64,000 bases of DNA, from NCBI RefSeq assembly GCF_001428565.1, contig NZ_LMIA01000007.1:372001-436000 (forward strand), read 5' to 3'. Of the stretch, positions 27,019-37,427 are shown one piece after another. The stretch is from Nocardioides sp. Root190. Lineage in GTDB: Bacteria > Actinomycetota > Actinomycetes > Propionibacteriales > Nocardioidaceae. Both the position numbers and the translations under genes were made by a program. Under the pieces are notes generated by a model, which saw only the letters and a list, made by a program, of their open reading frames with translations, was not told where the DNA came from and made no database searches. The stretch's first letter is position 1, and every line of letters starts with the position of its first letter.

Positions 27019-29319
27019 ATGAGAGTCATGCGAACCCTGTTGTCCGGCCGCTGGTCCCTCGTCCCCGTGGGGCTGCTGAGTGCTGCGCTGCTGGTCGCCT
27101 GCAGCGGCGACGACCCGCGCGACGACGCTCCGGCGCTCGAGGTCGCCTGGACCTCGCAGGCGGAGGGCTGGGACGCCTACCGCACGCTGTCGGCGGCCAA
27201 CGACGACATCTGGGTCTACCGCAGTCACGAGGCCTCGGCGCTCGTCGGGGTGGGTCTGGACGACGGCACGATCGAGTGGACCGCCCCGATCGGCGAGATC
27301 TGTGCGTTCTCCTCGATCGACGACGCAGGTCTGCTGGCCGTGCAGTCGGGCTCGTCGTGCGCCGAGCTGAGCGTCATCGACGTGGCGTCGGGCCAGGAAC
27401 GCTGGAGCGCCCCGGTGCGCTTCCCGGTCAAGACCCATCCGTCGGACCGGGGGCTCAGCCTCGGCATCGGCGAGGAGACGGTCACCGTGGCGACCCACTG
27501 CGGGATCGAGCGGTGGTCGCTGGCCGACGGCACGTTCCGCGGTCGGATGGCGGTGAAGGTGAAGGGCGACAACGACTACTGCCGTCCCTCGGCCACCACC
27601 GGTGACCTCGCGATCGTCGCCGACAGCACGGGCCTGGTCGGCTACGACGCCGACTCGGGCAAGGAGCTCTGGCGCCAGCCGGGCAGGGTGGCCGCGGTCC
27701 ACCGGATCCACGCGACCGACCCGCTGCTGGTGGACGTCGGGCTCGACGACGTGCGAGCAGTCCGGACGATCGATCCCACCACCGGTGAGCTGGGTCCGAT
27801 CGTCGGCCGGCCGCTTCCCGTGATCGGCTCCGGCGTCGCGATCGCCGACCCCGTCGGCGACGCCGTGATCGGCGCCTACCACGACCCGGCAGGCGGGTTC
27901 GACCCGTCGTACGGGTCCGTCGTGCGCGCCTGGGACGCCGCGACCGGCCAGCAGCGCTGGCAGCGCTCCTCCATCGGCGATGACTACCTCGGTGCCGACG
28001 CCGCCGGGTTCTACCTCGGCCGGTCCATCACCGAGCGCGAGGGCGGCGACGGCTACGCGTACTGGGTCATGCGCTGGGCTGCCGGTGACAGTGAGCCGAG
28101 GACCGTCGGCTGGATCAACGACCAGGTCCTCGAGATGAGACGGGTCGGCGACCTGCTCCTCGTCGGCGGCAGCTACGGCCAGCCGACGACGGCGTACCGC
28201 CTTCCGGACGAGGCCGAGGACCTGCCGATCCCCGAGGGCAGGGACCGCTACGGCGACCCCAGGTGGTCCCGGGGCGACCTGCGCTCGGATCCCCTGGTTG
28301 ACCCGTGTGCCGGCGTGACGCCCGAGACCCTGCGCACCCTCGGCTTCGTCGAGGCAGCCGACCGGCCCGCACCCCTCGACTGCCGGTGGGTCGAGGGCGA
28401 CCGCATCCTGGCGGTCGACGTGACCGTGCACTCCGCCGGCGAGGACGACACCGGGGTCGAGGTGGCGCGCCAGCGCACCACGGACCTGCACTCGTCGTCG
28501 AGCTACCAGGAGGTCGAGGATCCCGCGCTGGGCGACGAGGTGTGGCACTCCAGCACGGCGTCGGTCGGTGCGAGCGACTACGACGAGATCCCGGGCGAGA
28601 CCTTCACCGGTGCCGACCTGCTCGTGCGCGCGACCAATGTCGTGGTGAGCGCGTCCTTCGCCCAGGGCGACGGGCTTCCGCCGGGGCCGCCCCGCCCCCT
28701 GCCGATCGCGGGTGCCCGGGTGCAGGAGGGCGTGCGCGCCGCCGTGCAGGACGCGCTGTCCGCCTGGGACCGGCCGGATGACGACACCGAGGATGCCGAC
28801 CCGAGCGCCGGGCCGGACGGCCCGATCACGACGGTGCCGGACCCGTGCCGGGTGCTGGCCCGTGCGGTTCGCCCGCTGCTGCCCCGGGCCTCGCCGACCG
28901 ACGTCACCGAGCCCGGGGAGGACCGGCTGCGGGGTTGTCGCTGGCACCCGCGCCAGTACGGCGACCTGGTGCAGGCGACGGCGTACGCCGTGGGGCCCAA
29001 CGCCCTCAGTGGAGCCGGTGCCGAGGACGAGGCGAAGGCCGTGGTCACCGCCGACGACCGCTCGGCACTGGCCGAGAAGGTCCGCGGTCCGTGGGACGAG
29101 GCATGGCTGACCAGCGATGCGCGGGGCTCCTACCGTGGCAGCGCGCGGCTCGTGGTGCGCGTCGACAACCTCGTGCTCGTCGTGCAGGTGACGCTGTCGG
29201 GTACCGACGGCGACGCCGAGCGCGCGCTGGACCGGGCCCGGGCCGCGGGGACCGACCTCGCGCGGACCTACCTCGGCGCCGTGGAGGTCGACCAGGGCGG
29301 GGTACCTGCGACACCGTGA
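27019..29319 (+). CDS. Lipoprotein with PQQ-like beta-propeller
   Basis: A 766-aa exported lipoprotein. The signal peptide ends in LVAC with the lipid-bearing Cys near residue 28 (start ATG 27019; ATG 27028 also gives a valid signal). The first 400 residues carry repeated blades with W and D/G spacing typical of PQQ-like propellers (TIEWTAPIGEI, KELWRQPGRV, TGQQRWQRSSIG). The second half has two copies of a domain beginning DPCAGVTPETLRTLGFVEA and DPCRVLARAVRPLLPRA, each with a paired later Cys (LDCRWVEGD; LRGCRWHPR), resembling actinobacterial DUF3558-type lipoproteins. It sits outside the membrane and probably binds a ligand. Function unknown. Confidence 0.82.
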   Translation: MRVMRTLLSGRWSLVPVGLLSAALLVACSGDDPRDDAPALEVAWTSQAEGWDAYRTLSAANDDIWVYRSHEASALVGVGLDDGTIEWTAPIGEICAFSSIDDAGLLAVQSGSSCAELSVIDVASGQERWSAPVRFPVKTHPSDRGLSLGIGEETVTVATHCGIERWSLADGTFRGRMAVKVKGDNDYCRPSATTGDLAIVADSTGLVGYDADSGKELWRQPGRVAAVHRIHATDPLLVDVGLDDVRAVRTIDPTTGELGPIVGRPLPVIGSGVAIADPVGDAVIGAYHDPAGGFDPSYGSVVRAWDAATGQQRWQRSSIGDDYLGADAAGFYLGRSITEREGGDGYAYWVMRWAAGDSEPRTVGWINDQVLEMRRVGDLLLVGGSYGQPTTAYRLPDEAEDLPIPEGRDRYGDPRWSRGDLRSDPLVDPCAGVTPETLRTLGFVEAADRPAPLDCRWVEGDRILAVDVTVHSAGEDDTGVEVARQRTTDLHSSSSYQEVEDPALGDEVWHSSTASVGASDYDEIPGETFTGADLLVRATNVVVSASFAQGDGLPPGPPRPLPIAGARVQEGVRAAVQDALSAWDRPDDDTEDADPSAGPDGPITTVPDPCRVLARAVRPLLPRASPTDVTEPGEDRLRGCRWHPRQYGDLVQATAYAVGPNALSGAGAEDEAKAVVTADDRSALAEKVRGPWDEAWLTSDARGSYRGSARLVVRVDNLVLVVQVTLSGTDGDAERALDRARAAGTDLARTYLGAVEVDQGGVPATP

Positions 29320-29424
29320 CCTGAGATCCCTGTGCTGTTCGCCACTCCAGGCACTAACCTCAGCCCGTCGGGACCGTTGCAGTGGCAATGGGGCGCTCAC
29401 GGTGCCGCGGGACGAGAGGTACGA

Positions 29425-30756
29425 GTGGACGCAGTACTGGAGTGGCTCAGGGACTGGGTCGACCATGTCGACTGGTTCGCCTTCGTGTCGATCCCGTTCT
29501 TCACCGGAATCATCGGCTGGCTGATCAACTGGTCCGGGCTGTGGATGCTCTTCAAGCCGGTCGCCTTCCACGGCTTCCAGGTCCCGGGACTCAAGGAGAT
29601 CGCCGGGGTCCTGCCCCGCAAGGTCCAGGAGATCCCGGGCTGGATGGACGGCGGCCTCGGCTGGCAGGGCATCGTCCCCGCGCGCGCGGCCAAGATGGGC
29701 AGCATCGCCGTCGACAAGGTGATTGCCAAGCTCGGCACGCCGGCGGAGTTCTACGCCCAGCTCGAGCCCGACCAGATCGCCGAGCACATCGTCAACGTCT
29801 TCCGCCCCGACCTGCCCGAGCTCGTCGACAACGTGATGATGCGCGAGCACCCGCGGCTGTGGCGCGACCTGCCGCGCCCGGTGCGCCAGGCCGTCGTGGA
29901 CCGTGTCCAGGCGCAGCTGCCGGCGGTGGTCAAGACGATCACCGACGAGATCGGCGTGCACATCGACCAGCTGCTCGACCCGAAGATCATGGTCATCGAC
30001 CACTTCCGCAAGAACCCCGAGCTGGTGGTGCGGGTGTTCAAGGACGTCGGCCAGCGCGAGCTCAACCTGATGGTCGCCTTCGGGTTCATCTTCGGCTTCC
30101 TGCTCGGCATCCCGGTCGCGATCGTCGACCAGACCTGGCACATCTGGTGGCTGCTCCCGCTCCTGGGCGTCTTCGTCGGTTGGACGACCAACCTGCTCGG
30201 CATGTGGCTGATCTTCGACCCGCCGGAGGCGAAGCGGATCCTGGGCATCAAGGTCCAGGGACTGTTCCTGCGCCGCCAGGACGAGTGCGCCGAGGTCTAC
30301 GCCCGGATCATCGCCGACGACGTCATCACGCTGGAGCGGATCGGCGACTTCCTGATGGACGGTCCCCGGGGGGACCGCACCCGCCAGATGATCGCCACCG
30401 CGATGCGTCCCGCGATCGACAAGGCCGCCGGCCCCTTGCGCGGTGCGGTCAACGTCGCGATGGGCGGCAAGCGCTACGACAGCATCAAGGACTCCTTCGC
30501 CCAGGAGGCCGTCGGCCGGACGATCACTCCGTTCCGGGACGCGGAGTTCAGCCGCAAGCAGTCCGAGAAGATCCGGGTGCTGATCGCGCGTCGTACCAAG
30601 GAGCTCCCGCCGCGGGACTTCGTGGAGATGATGCGCTCGGCCATCAAGGAGGACGAGTGGATGCTCTACGCCCATGGCGCGATCATGGGTGCCGCCGGAG
30701 GCTTCCTGCACCTGGGCATCTTCAACTGGGGCTGGATCCCCGGATTCCCCCCGTGA
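29425..30756 (+). CDS. DUF445-family membrane protein
   Basis: A 443-aa DUF445 protein. The first conserved block (FFTGIIGWLINWSGLWMLFKPVAFHGFQ...GIVPARAAKMGSIAVDKVIAKLG) recurs in weaker form after residue 220 (GVFVGWTTNLLGMWLIFDPPEAKRI...GLFLRRQDECAEVYARIIADDV), so the protein is an internal duplication with membrane segments at about 15-40, 205-260 and the C-terminus. I use GTG 29425 because AGAGG precedes it by 5 nt and the first helix follows at once; a longer frame from 29332 lacks support. Function is unknown. Confidence 0.8.
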   Translation: MDAVLEWLRDWVDHVDWFAFVSIPFFTGIIGWLINWSGLWMLFKPVAFHGFQVPGLKEIAGVLPRKVQEIPGWMDGGLGWQGIVPARAAKMGSIAVDKVIAKLGTPAEFYAQLEPDQIAEHIVNVFRPDLPELVDNVMMREHPRLWRDLPRPVRQAVVDRVQAQLPAVVKTITDEIGVHIDQLLDPKIMVIDHFRKNPELVVRVFKDVGQRELNLMVAFGFIFGFLLGIPVAIVDQTWHIWWLLPLLGVFVGWTTNLLGMWLIFDPPEAKRILGIKVQGLFLRRQDECAEVYARIIADDVITLERIGDFLMDGPRGDRTRQMIATAMRPAIDKAAGPLRGAVNVAMGGKRYDSIKDSFAQEAVGRTITPFRDAEFSRKQSEKIRVLIARRTKELPPRDFVEMMRSAIKEDEWMLYAHGAIMGAAGGFLHLGIFNWGWIPGFPP

Positions 30757-30781
30757 GATCGGCAAGTGGAAAGTGGTTGTG

Positions 30782-31696
30782 ATGACTGAGGACGTCGACA
30801 GGGACGGGCTGCCCCGTCTGCCTGCACTCACCGGACCCGCGGTCGCGGAGTCGCTGCCTGGCCTGGCCCGGGTCGCCGGCTCGGCTGCGCTGCACACCGC
30901 TGGCTGGGGCATGCGCGCCACCACCCGCAACTGGATGCGGGTCGGCAAGGCTGTCACCAACCGCGAGGAGGCGTCCGCGCTGATCCGCGACGTCGGGTCG
31001 TACGTCGGCGCGCTGGGCGAGGTCGCCCGGCAGGTCTCCGGCGGCGTACCTGTCGCAACGGCACTGATGCGGGCAGGGGAGTCCCTCGGGGCCGCTCCCG
31101 ACCGCGCCGTGCCGATCGCTGCTCCCGTCGTGGACGGCCGTGTCGTCGGCAACCGACCGCAGAGCCTGCGCGAGCGAGGCAACGACCTGCTCGAGAAGTC
31201 CCGCGACGTGTGGAGCACCGACGACCGGCACCCGGCCTTCGACCGGATCCTCGACGAGCTCGCGCCCGACGAGGCGCGGGTCCTGGTGATGCTGCTGCGT
31301 GAGGGCCCCCAGCCGAGTGTCGACATCCGCACGGGTGGCCCGATCGGGATGGTGAGCAGCCAGCTCATCGCGCCGGGCCTCAACATGGTCGGTGCGCGGG
31401 CCGGCCTGCGCTACCTCGAGCAGGTGCCGTCGTACCTCAACAACCTGTTCCGGCTCGGCCTGGTCTGGTTCTCGCGGGAGTCGGTCGAGGACCACCAGGA
31501 CTACCAGGTGCTCGAGGCCCAGCCCGACGTGATGGCGGCGATGCACTCGGTCAAATTCGCCAAGGTCGTGCGGCGCAGCATCCACCTCACGCCGTTCGGC
31601 GAGGAGTTCTGCAAGCTCGCGCTGGTCGACGAGGCCACCGCGACGAGTGTCGACCTGCCCGAGCACGAGGCGCCGCCGGAGATCGACGCGGATTGA
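30782..31696 (+). CDS. Abi-alpha (DUF4393)-like protein
   Basis: A 304-aa protein. The conserved core is the second half: HPAFDRILDELAPDEARVLVMLLREGPQPSVDIRTGG, then VGARAGLRYLEQVPSYLNNLFRLGLVWFSRE, then IHLTPFGEEFCKLAL, which fits the Abi-alpha/DUF4393 family, named after abortive-infection proteins. The first half has an amphipathic stretch around residues 28-45 (VAGSAALHTAGWGM). It starts at ATG 30782, 25 nt after the DUF445 gene, so the two are likely in one operon. ClpB follows but has its own promoter. Whether it provides phage defence or a housekeeping function is unknown. Confidence 0.75.
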   Translation: MTEDVDRDGLPRLPALTGPAVAESLPGLARVAGSAALHTAGWGMRATTRNWMRVGKAVTNREEASALIRDVGSYVGALGEVARQVSGGVPVATALMRAGESLGAAPDRAVPIAAPVVDGRVVGNRPQSLRERGNDLLEKSRDVWSTDDRHPAFDRILDELAPDEARVLVMLLREGPQPSVDIRTGGPIGMVSSQLIAPGLNMVGARAGLRYLEQVPSYLNNLFRLGLVWFSRESVEDHQDYQVLEAQPDVMAAMHSVKFAKVVRRSIHLTPFGEEFCKLALVDEATATSVDLPEHEAPPEIDAD

Positions 31697-31708
31697 TGCG
31701 GAGATTTC

Positions 31709-31735
31709 AAAGTTGAGTGGAACAGACTCAACTTT
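31709..31735 (+). promoter_or_regulatory. HAIR element (HspR operator) of clpB
   Basis: AAAGTTGAGT (31709-31718), a 7-nt spacer, and ACTCAACTTT (31726-31735) form a perfect 10-bp inverted repeat. The core GTTGAGT-N7-ACTCAAC fits the HspR HAIR consensus. It is 53 nt before the clpB ATG. Confidence 0.92.
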
Positions 31736-31788
31736 GCCGACGTTGGGGTGAGTGACATCGTCCACCCACCCACAGGAGAATCGGGCCC

Positions 31789-34392
<2,604 letters not shown>

Positions 34393-34453
34393 GCGGCGGC
34401 GCATGAGCCGCCCGGCCGGTGTGACGCGTGGTGCGGTCTGGTGGAATGGAGCC

Positions 34454-35509
34454 ATGAGCAAGGATCAGCAGCCCCGTCCGGGACAGGCCACGCTCGCGGG
34501 CGTGCTGATCATCGGCGGTTCGGTCTTCGTCGTGCTCGCGGCATGGCAGCGGATCGCGACGCTGCACACGATCGAGGCGCAGGAGCAGATCTCCCGCATG
34601 CTCGGGGACGGCGACTACGGCCTGACCGTCGACGGCATGGCGACCACGCTGCGGATCCTGTGCCTGGTCGGCGCGGGTGCCGCCACGGCGTCGACGATCC
34701 TCGGCTTCCAGGTCTTCCGCCGCTCGACCAGCGCCCGCCTCGTGCTCACGGGGTTGTCCCCGCTGCTGTTCGTCGGTGGCCTGGCCACCGAGCAGTTCCT
34801 CGCCCCGATGGTCCTCGCCGGCATCGTGCTGCTCTGGCTGCAGCCGACGCGCGACTGGTACGCCGGCCGGCCGTGGGTGCAGCGTTACGAGGAGCGTCGC
34901 GCGGCGCGACTCGCCGCAATGCGCTCGAGCAGCCCGACGGTGCCGACGGACGGTACGCCGGCGCCGGACCCGTTCGCCACGCCGCCTACGCAGCCCGCAG
35001 TCCCCACGTCCCCTGTCCCTCCGGCGCCGCACCCCGCCGGACAGCAGCTCGCCCCCGCACCGCGCGCCCGCCGCCTCGCGCCGCGACCCGCAGGGCTGAT
35101 GGCCGCCTGCATCCTGGCCTGGGTGACCTCGACCGCCGTGGTCGCCGGCCTCGCGCTGACCGCCCTCGTGGTCGCCCAGCAGAGCGACGATCTCTACGCC
35201 GAGATGCAGAGCCAGCGCCCGGAGCTGATGAAGTCCTCCGGGTTCAGCGAGAGCGACCTCGTCTGGTCGGTCTACGTCGTGCTCGGCGGGCTGGTGCTGT
35301 GGGCGCTCGCTGCCATCGTCCTGGCCGGGCTCACCTTCGTCGGCCACAACTGGGCGCGGATCACGCTCGTCGTGTCCGCAGCGTGCGCCGCCCTGGTGAC
35401 CCTGGTGATGTGCCTGGCCGCGCCGCCGCTGGTGGTGATGGTCCTGCTGCTCACCACGGGTGGCTGGCTGCTGGTGCGTCCCGAGGTCTCGGCCTGGTTC
35501 CGCCGCTGA
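34454..35509 (+). CDS. Polytopic membrane protein with Pro-rich cytoplasmic loop
   Basis: A 351-aa protein with about four hydrophobic helices in the first 140 residues, a basic and Pro/Ala-rich hydrophilic loop of about 80 residues (SPTVPTDGTPAPDP...) and three or four helices in the last 130. The start is ATG 34454, 61 nt after clpB. I do not recognise a family; the shape (helices, low-complexity middle, helices) is common among uncharacterised actinobacterial membrane proteins. It is convergent with the HTH-membrane fusion gene, with 4 nt between their stops. Confidence 0.7.
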   Translation: MSKDQQPRPGQATLAGVLIIGGSVFVVLAAWQRIATLHTIEAQEQISRMLGDGDYGLTVDGMATTLRILCLVGAGAATASTILGFQVFRRSTSARLVLTGLSPLLFVGGLATEQFLAPMVLAGIVLLWLQPTRDWYAGRPWVQRYEERRAARLAAMRSSSPTVPTDGTPAPDPFATPPTQPAVPTSPVPPAPHPAGQQLAPAPRARRLAPRPAGLMAACILAWVTSTAVVAGLALTALVVAQQSDDLYAEMQSQRPELMKSSGFSESDLVWSVYVVLGGLVLWALAAIVLAGLTFVGHNWARITLVVSAACAALVTLVMCLAAPPLVVMVLLLTTGGWLLVRPEVSAWFRR

Positions 35510-35513
35510 CCCT

Positions 35514-36458
35514 TCAGTCCCCGCCCCGCACCTGAGGCGCAGGTGGCGGCGCGACAGGCCGGTCGAGCACATCAGCGACGACAAGGGCGACGAAGCCGCT
35601 CATCACCTTGTCGATCATCGACATCAGCAGGTTGATGGCGAGCACCGAGGCCACGAACTGCCTCGTCACCGCCTGGATCTGGGCCACCAGGTCATCGCTG
35701 CGGTGATGGGCCTCGCCTCCGAGCGCCACGATGATCGGCGCGGCGATCGCCGTACAGGCAAAGGCAACGATCAGGTTGAGCGTGAAGTACCGCGGCAGGC
35801 TGCTGTTGAAGCGCCGGTGACGGACGCCGTAGCCCCAGACCAGGGCACCCCCGACGTTCACGAGCGCAAAGGGCAGTGAGGCAGGACCGCTGATGGCGGT
35901 GCCGGCGAGATTGGAGACGAGCCCGACGAGCGCCCCCCACCACGGGCCGAGAACGACCGCGGACACGGCGGTCCCGACCATGTCGAGATAGATCGGCAGG
36001 TCGAGGTAGTCGACGGTGACCCGACCCAAGAGGTTGAGGGCGACACAGGCAGCGAGCAGTGAGATCAGCAACCGGCGTGTGGTCCGCCGCTGAGTCACTT
36101 CGGCCGCGGCAGGGTGTTCCTCCGGGACGGCGGCCGGGCTGGTCTCGACCTCGAGCCGCGCGATCCGGACCCGTTCCTGCCACGCCGCCACCTCGCCCTC
36201 GGGCACGCCCAAGGCACGAACGATGTCGCCCACCAGCAGGGGATCCATCCGGCGTCGGCCGGTTCGGAACGCGTCGTAGACGGTGGTCCGCGCGGGCCTG
36301 GCCGCCGCGGAATCGACCCCGCGACCCTCTCGGACGCGGGTGATGCGCAGGACGATCTCGTTGTACGACGGCAGCCCGGCGTCGATCCTGAGCTGCTGGA
36401 GGTCCTTGGTGATCGGATCGAAGGCGGAGGACTCCGCGGTTGGGACCAGGTCCGTCAC
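35514..36458 (-). CDS. HTH domain fused to ECF-S-like membrane domain
   Basis: A 314-aa two-part protein. Residues 1-110 form an HTH domain of the actinobacterial XRE-like type (LQQLRIDAGLPSYNEIVLRI, TTVYDAFRTGRRRMDPLLVGDIVRALGVPEGEVAAWQERVRIA). After a linker, residues 125-300 hold five or six membrane helices; YLDLPIYLDMVGTAVSAVVLGPWWGALVGLVSNLAG resembles the substrate-binding (S) component of ECF transporters. No ECF ATPase or T component is adjacent. The protein may be a membrane-tethered transcription regulator that senses a small molecule. Start ATG 36458 gives the full HTH; the divergent FHA-LuxR gene begins 181 bp away. Confidence 0.75.
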   Translation of the reverse strand: MTDLVPTAESSAFDPITKDLQQLRIDAGLPSYNEIVLRITRVREGRGVDSAAARPARTTVYDAFRTGRRRMDPLLVGDIVRALGVPEGEVAAWQERVRIARLEVETSPAAVPEEHPAAAEVTQRRTTRRLLISLLAACVALNLLGRVTVDYLDLPIYLDMVGTAVSAVVLGPWWGALVGLVSNLAGTAISGPASLPFALVNVGGALVWGYGVRHRRFNSSLPRYFTLNLIVAFACTAIAAPIIVALGGEAHHRSDDLVAQIQAVTRQFVASVLAINLLMSMIDKVMSGFVALVVADVLDRPVAPPPAPQVRGGD

Positions 36459-36639
36459 GTCGCCCCCATCGCAGTCAGGTCCACCAGGTCGTGTCCAGGG
36501 TTGCCCGAGTGCCGCAGGACCGTCGGTCGCGCTCCCGAGCGTGACGTCCGCGGGAGATCCTAGGGGTTCGGAGGCCGGCGTCGTCGACTTGTCCTGTCCT
36601 CGCCCGTCGACGGCACCGGACTGGAATCATGGGCGCATC

Positions 36640-37182
36640 ATGATCCGGTTGAACGTGCAGGACGGGAGCCGTCGTCAGGCGGTGGTGGTCGACGCTGCCT
36701 GCGCCAGGATCGGTCGCTCGCCGGAGTGCGAGGTCCAGCTGCCCAGCGATCCCACCGTCTCCCGGATCCATGCAGTGCTGGAGCGGCTCGGTGACCAGTT
36801 GGTCCTGAGCGATGCCGGGAGCCGGAACGGCACGTGGGTCAACGGTGTCCAGCTGGGTGCCTCCCGGTCGCTGGCCCCGTCAGACCGGATCCGGGTGGGC
36901 CCGTACGTCCTGGTCGTGCAGTCGGACGACGACGCCCTGCTCGAGACCGCAGACGCGAACGAGGGAGCGAGTGGGCGACTCCAGTTGTTGACGGGTCTCT
37001 CCGCGCGCGAGGTCGAGGTCCTGCGTCTGGTGGCCGCTGGCCACACGGACGCCGAGATCGCCACGACGCTCTTCGTGAGCATCAAGACCGTTCAGTCGCA
37101 CCTGGACAGGATGAGGGACAAGACCGGCTGCCGTCGGCGTCCGGAGCTCCTGCGTTACGCGATCGATCACGGTGTGGCCTGA
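36640..37182 (+). CDS. FHA-domain protein with LuxR-type HTH
   Basis: A 180-aa fusion. Residues 1-95 form an FHA domain with the phospho-Thr-binding residues (ARIGRSPECEVQL, TVSRIHAVLE, DAGSRNGTWVNG). Residues 115-180 are a LuxR/NarL HTH (LTGLSAREVEVLRLVAAGHTDAEIATTLFVSIKTVQSHLDRM). It has no receiver or ATPase, so it is probably switched by Ser/Thr phosphorylation. The kinase with a propeller sensor (37428-40007) lies two genes away, convergent. ATG 36640 begins directly at the FHA strand (MIRLNVQDG); longer frames are not supported. The small TM gene follows within 2 nt of its stop. Confidence 0.9.
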   Translation: MIRLNVQDGSRRQAVVVDAACARIGRSPECEVQLPSDPTVSRIHAVLERLGDQLVLSDAGSRNGTWVNGVQLGASRSLAPSDRIRVGPYVLVVQSDDDALLETADANEGASGRLQLLTGLSAREVEVLRLVAAGHTDAEIATTLFVSIKTVQSHLDRMRDKTGCRRRPELLRYAIDHGVA

Positions 37183-37183
37183 C

Positions 37184-37414
37184 ATGGCCGCCCACGGTGA
37201 CGACGACGCGACGATCGACGCGCCGGGTTCGCGCACGGTGCCGTCGTCCGACTCACGGCTCGCCGCTGACCGGCAGATCGACCTCCCTGTCCATCTGCCT
37301 GTCGTACGCCGACGGCGGGCCCGCGGCGTCGGGTGGTTCGCCGTGGGATTCGTGGTGGCGTTGTGCGTCGTGGCGGCCGGATGGGTCCTGTTCGCCTCCC
37401 TTGCCGGGGGATGA
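37184..37414 (+). CDS. Small single-pass membrane protein
   Basis: A 76-aa protein: a polar, Asp/Arg-rich N-terminus of about 45 residues and one C-terminal membrane helix (WFAVGFVVALCVVAAGWVLFAS). It starts at ATG 37184, 1 nt after the FHA-LuxR stop codon, and is presumably co-translated with it. Function unknown. It may tether or signal to the FHA-LuxR protein. It is convergent with the propeller kinase, 13 nt apart. Confidence 0.65.
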   Translation: MAAHGDDDATIDAPGSRTVPSSDSRLAADRQIDLPVHLPVVRRRRARGVGWFAVGFVVALCVVAAGWVLFASLAGG

Positions 37415-37427
37415 TCCGGGCCGGGTG

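Noticed and set aside
26749..31386. A 1545-codon minus-strand open frame
   Set aside because: Antisense to a lipoprotein, DUF445 and Abi-alpha genes; low-complexity with no recognisable domain.
34393..34453. Terminator after clpB
   Set aside because: Only a 5-bp GCGGC/GCCGC pairing is visible, too weak to call.
36459..36639. Hidden small gene between the HTH-membrane fusion and FHA-LuxR genes
   Set aside because: No frame with a plausible start and ribosome site is seen; treated as a divergent promoter region.
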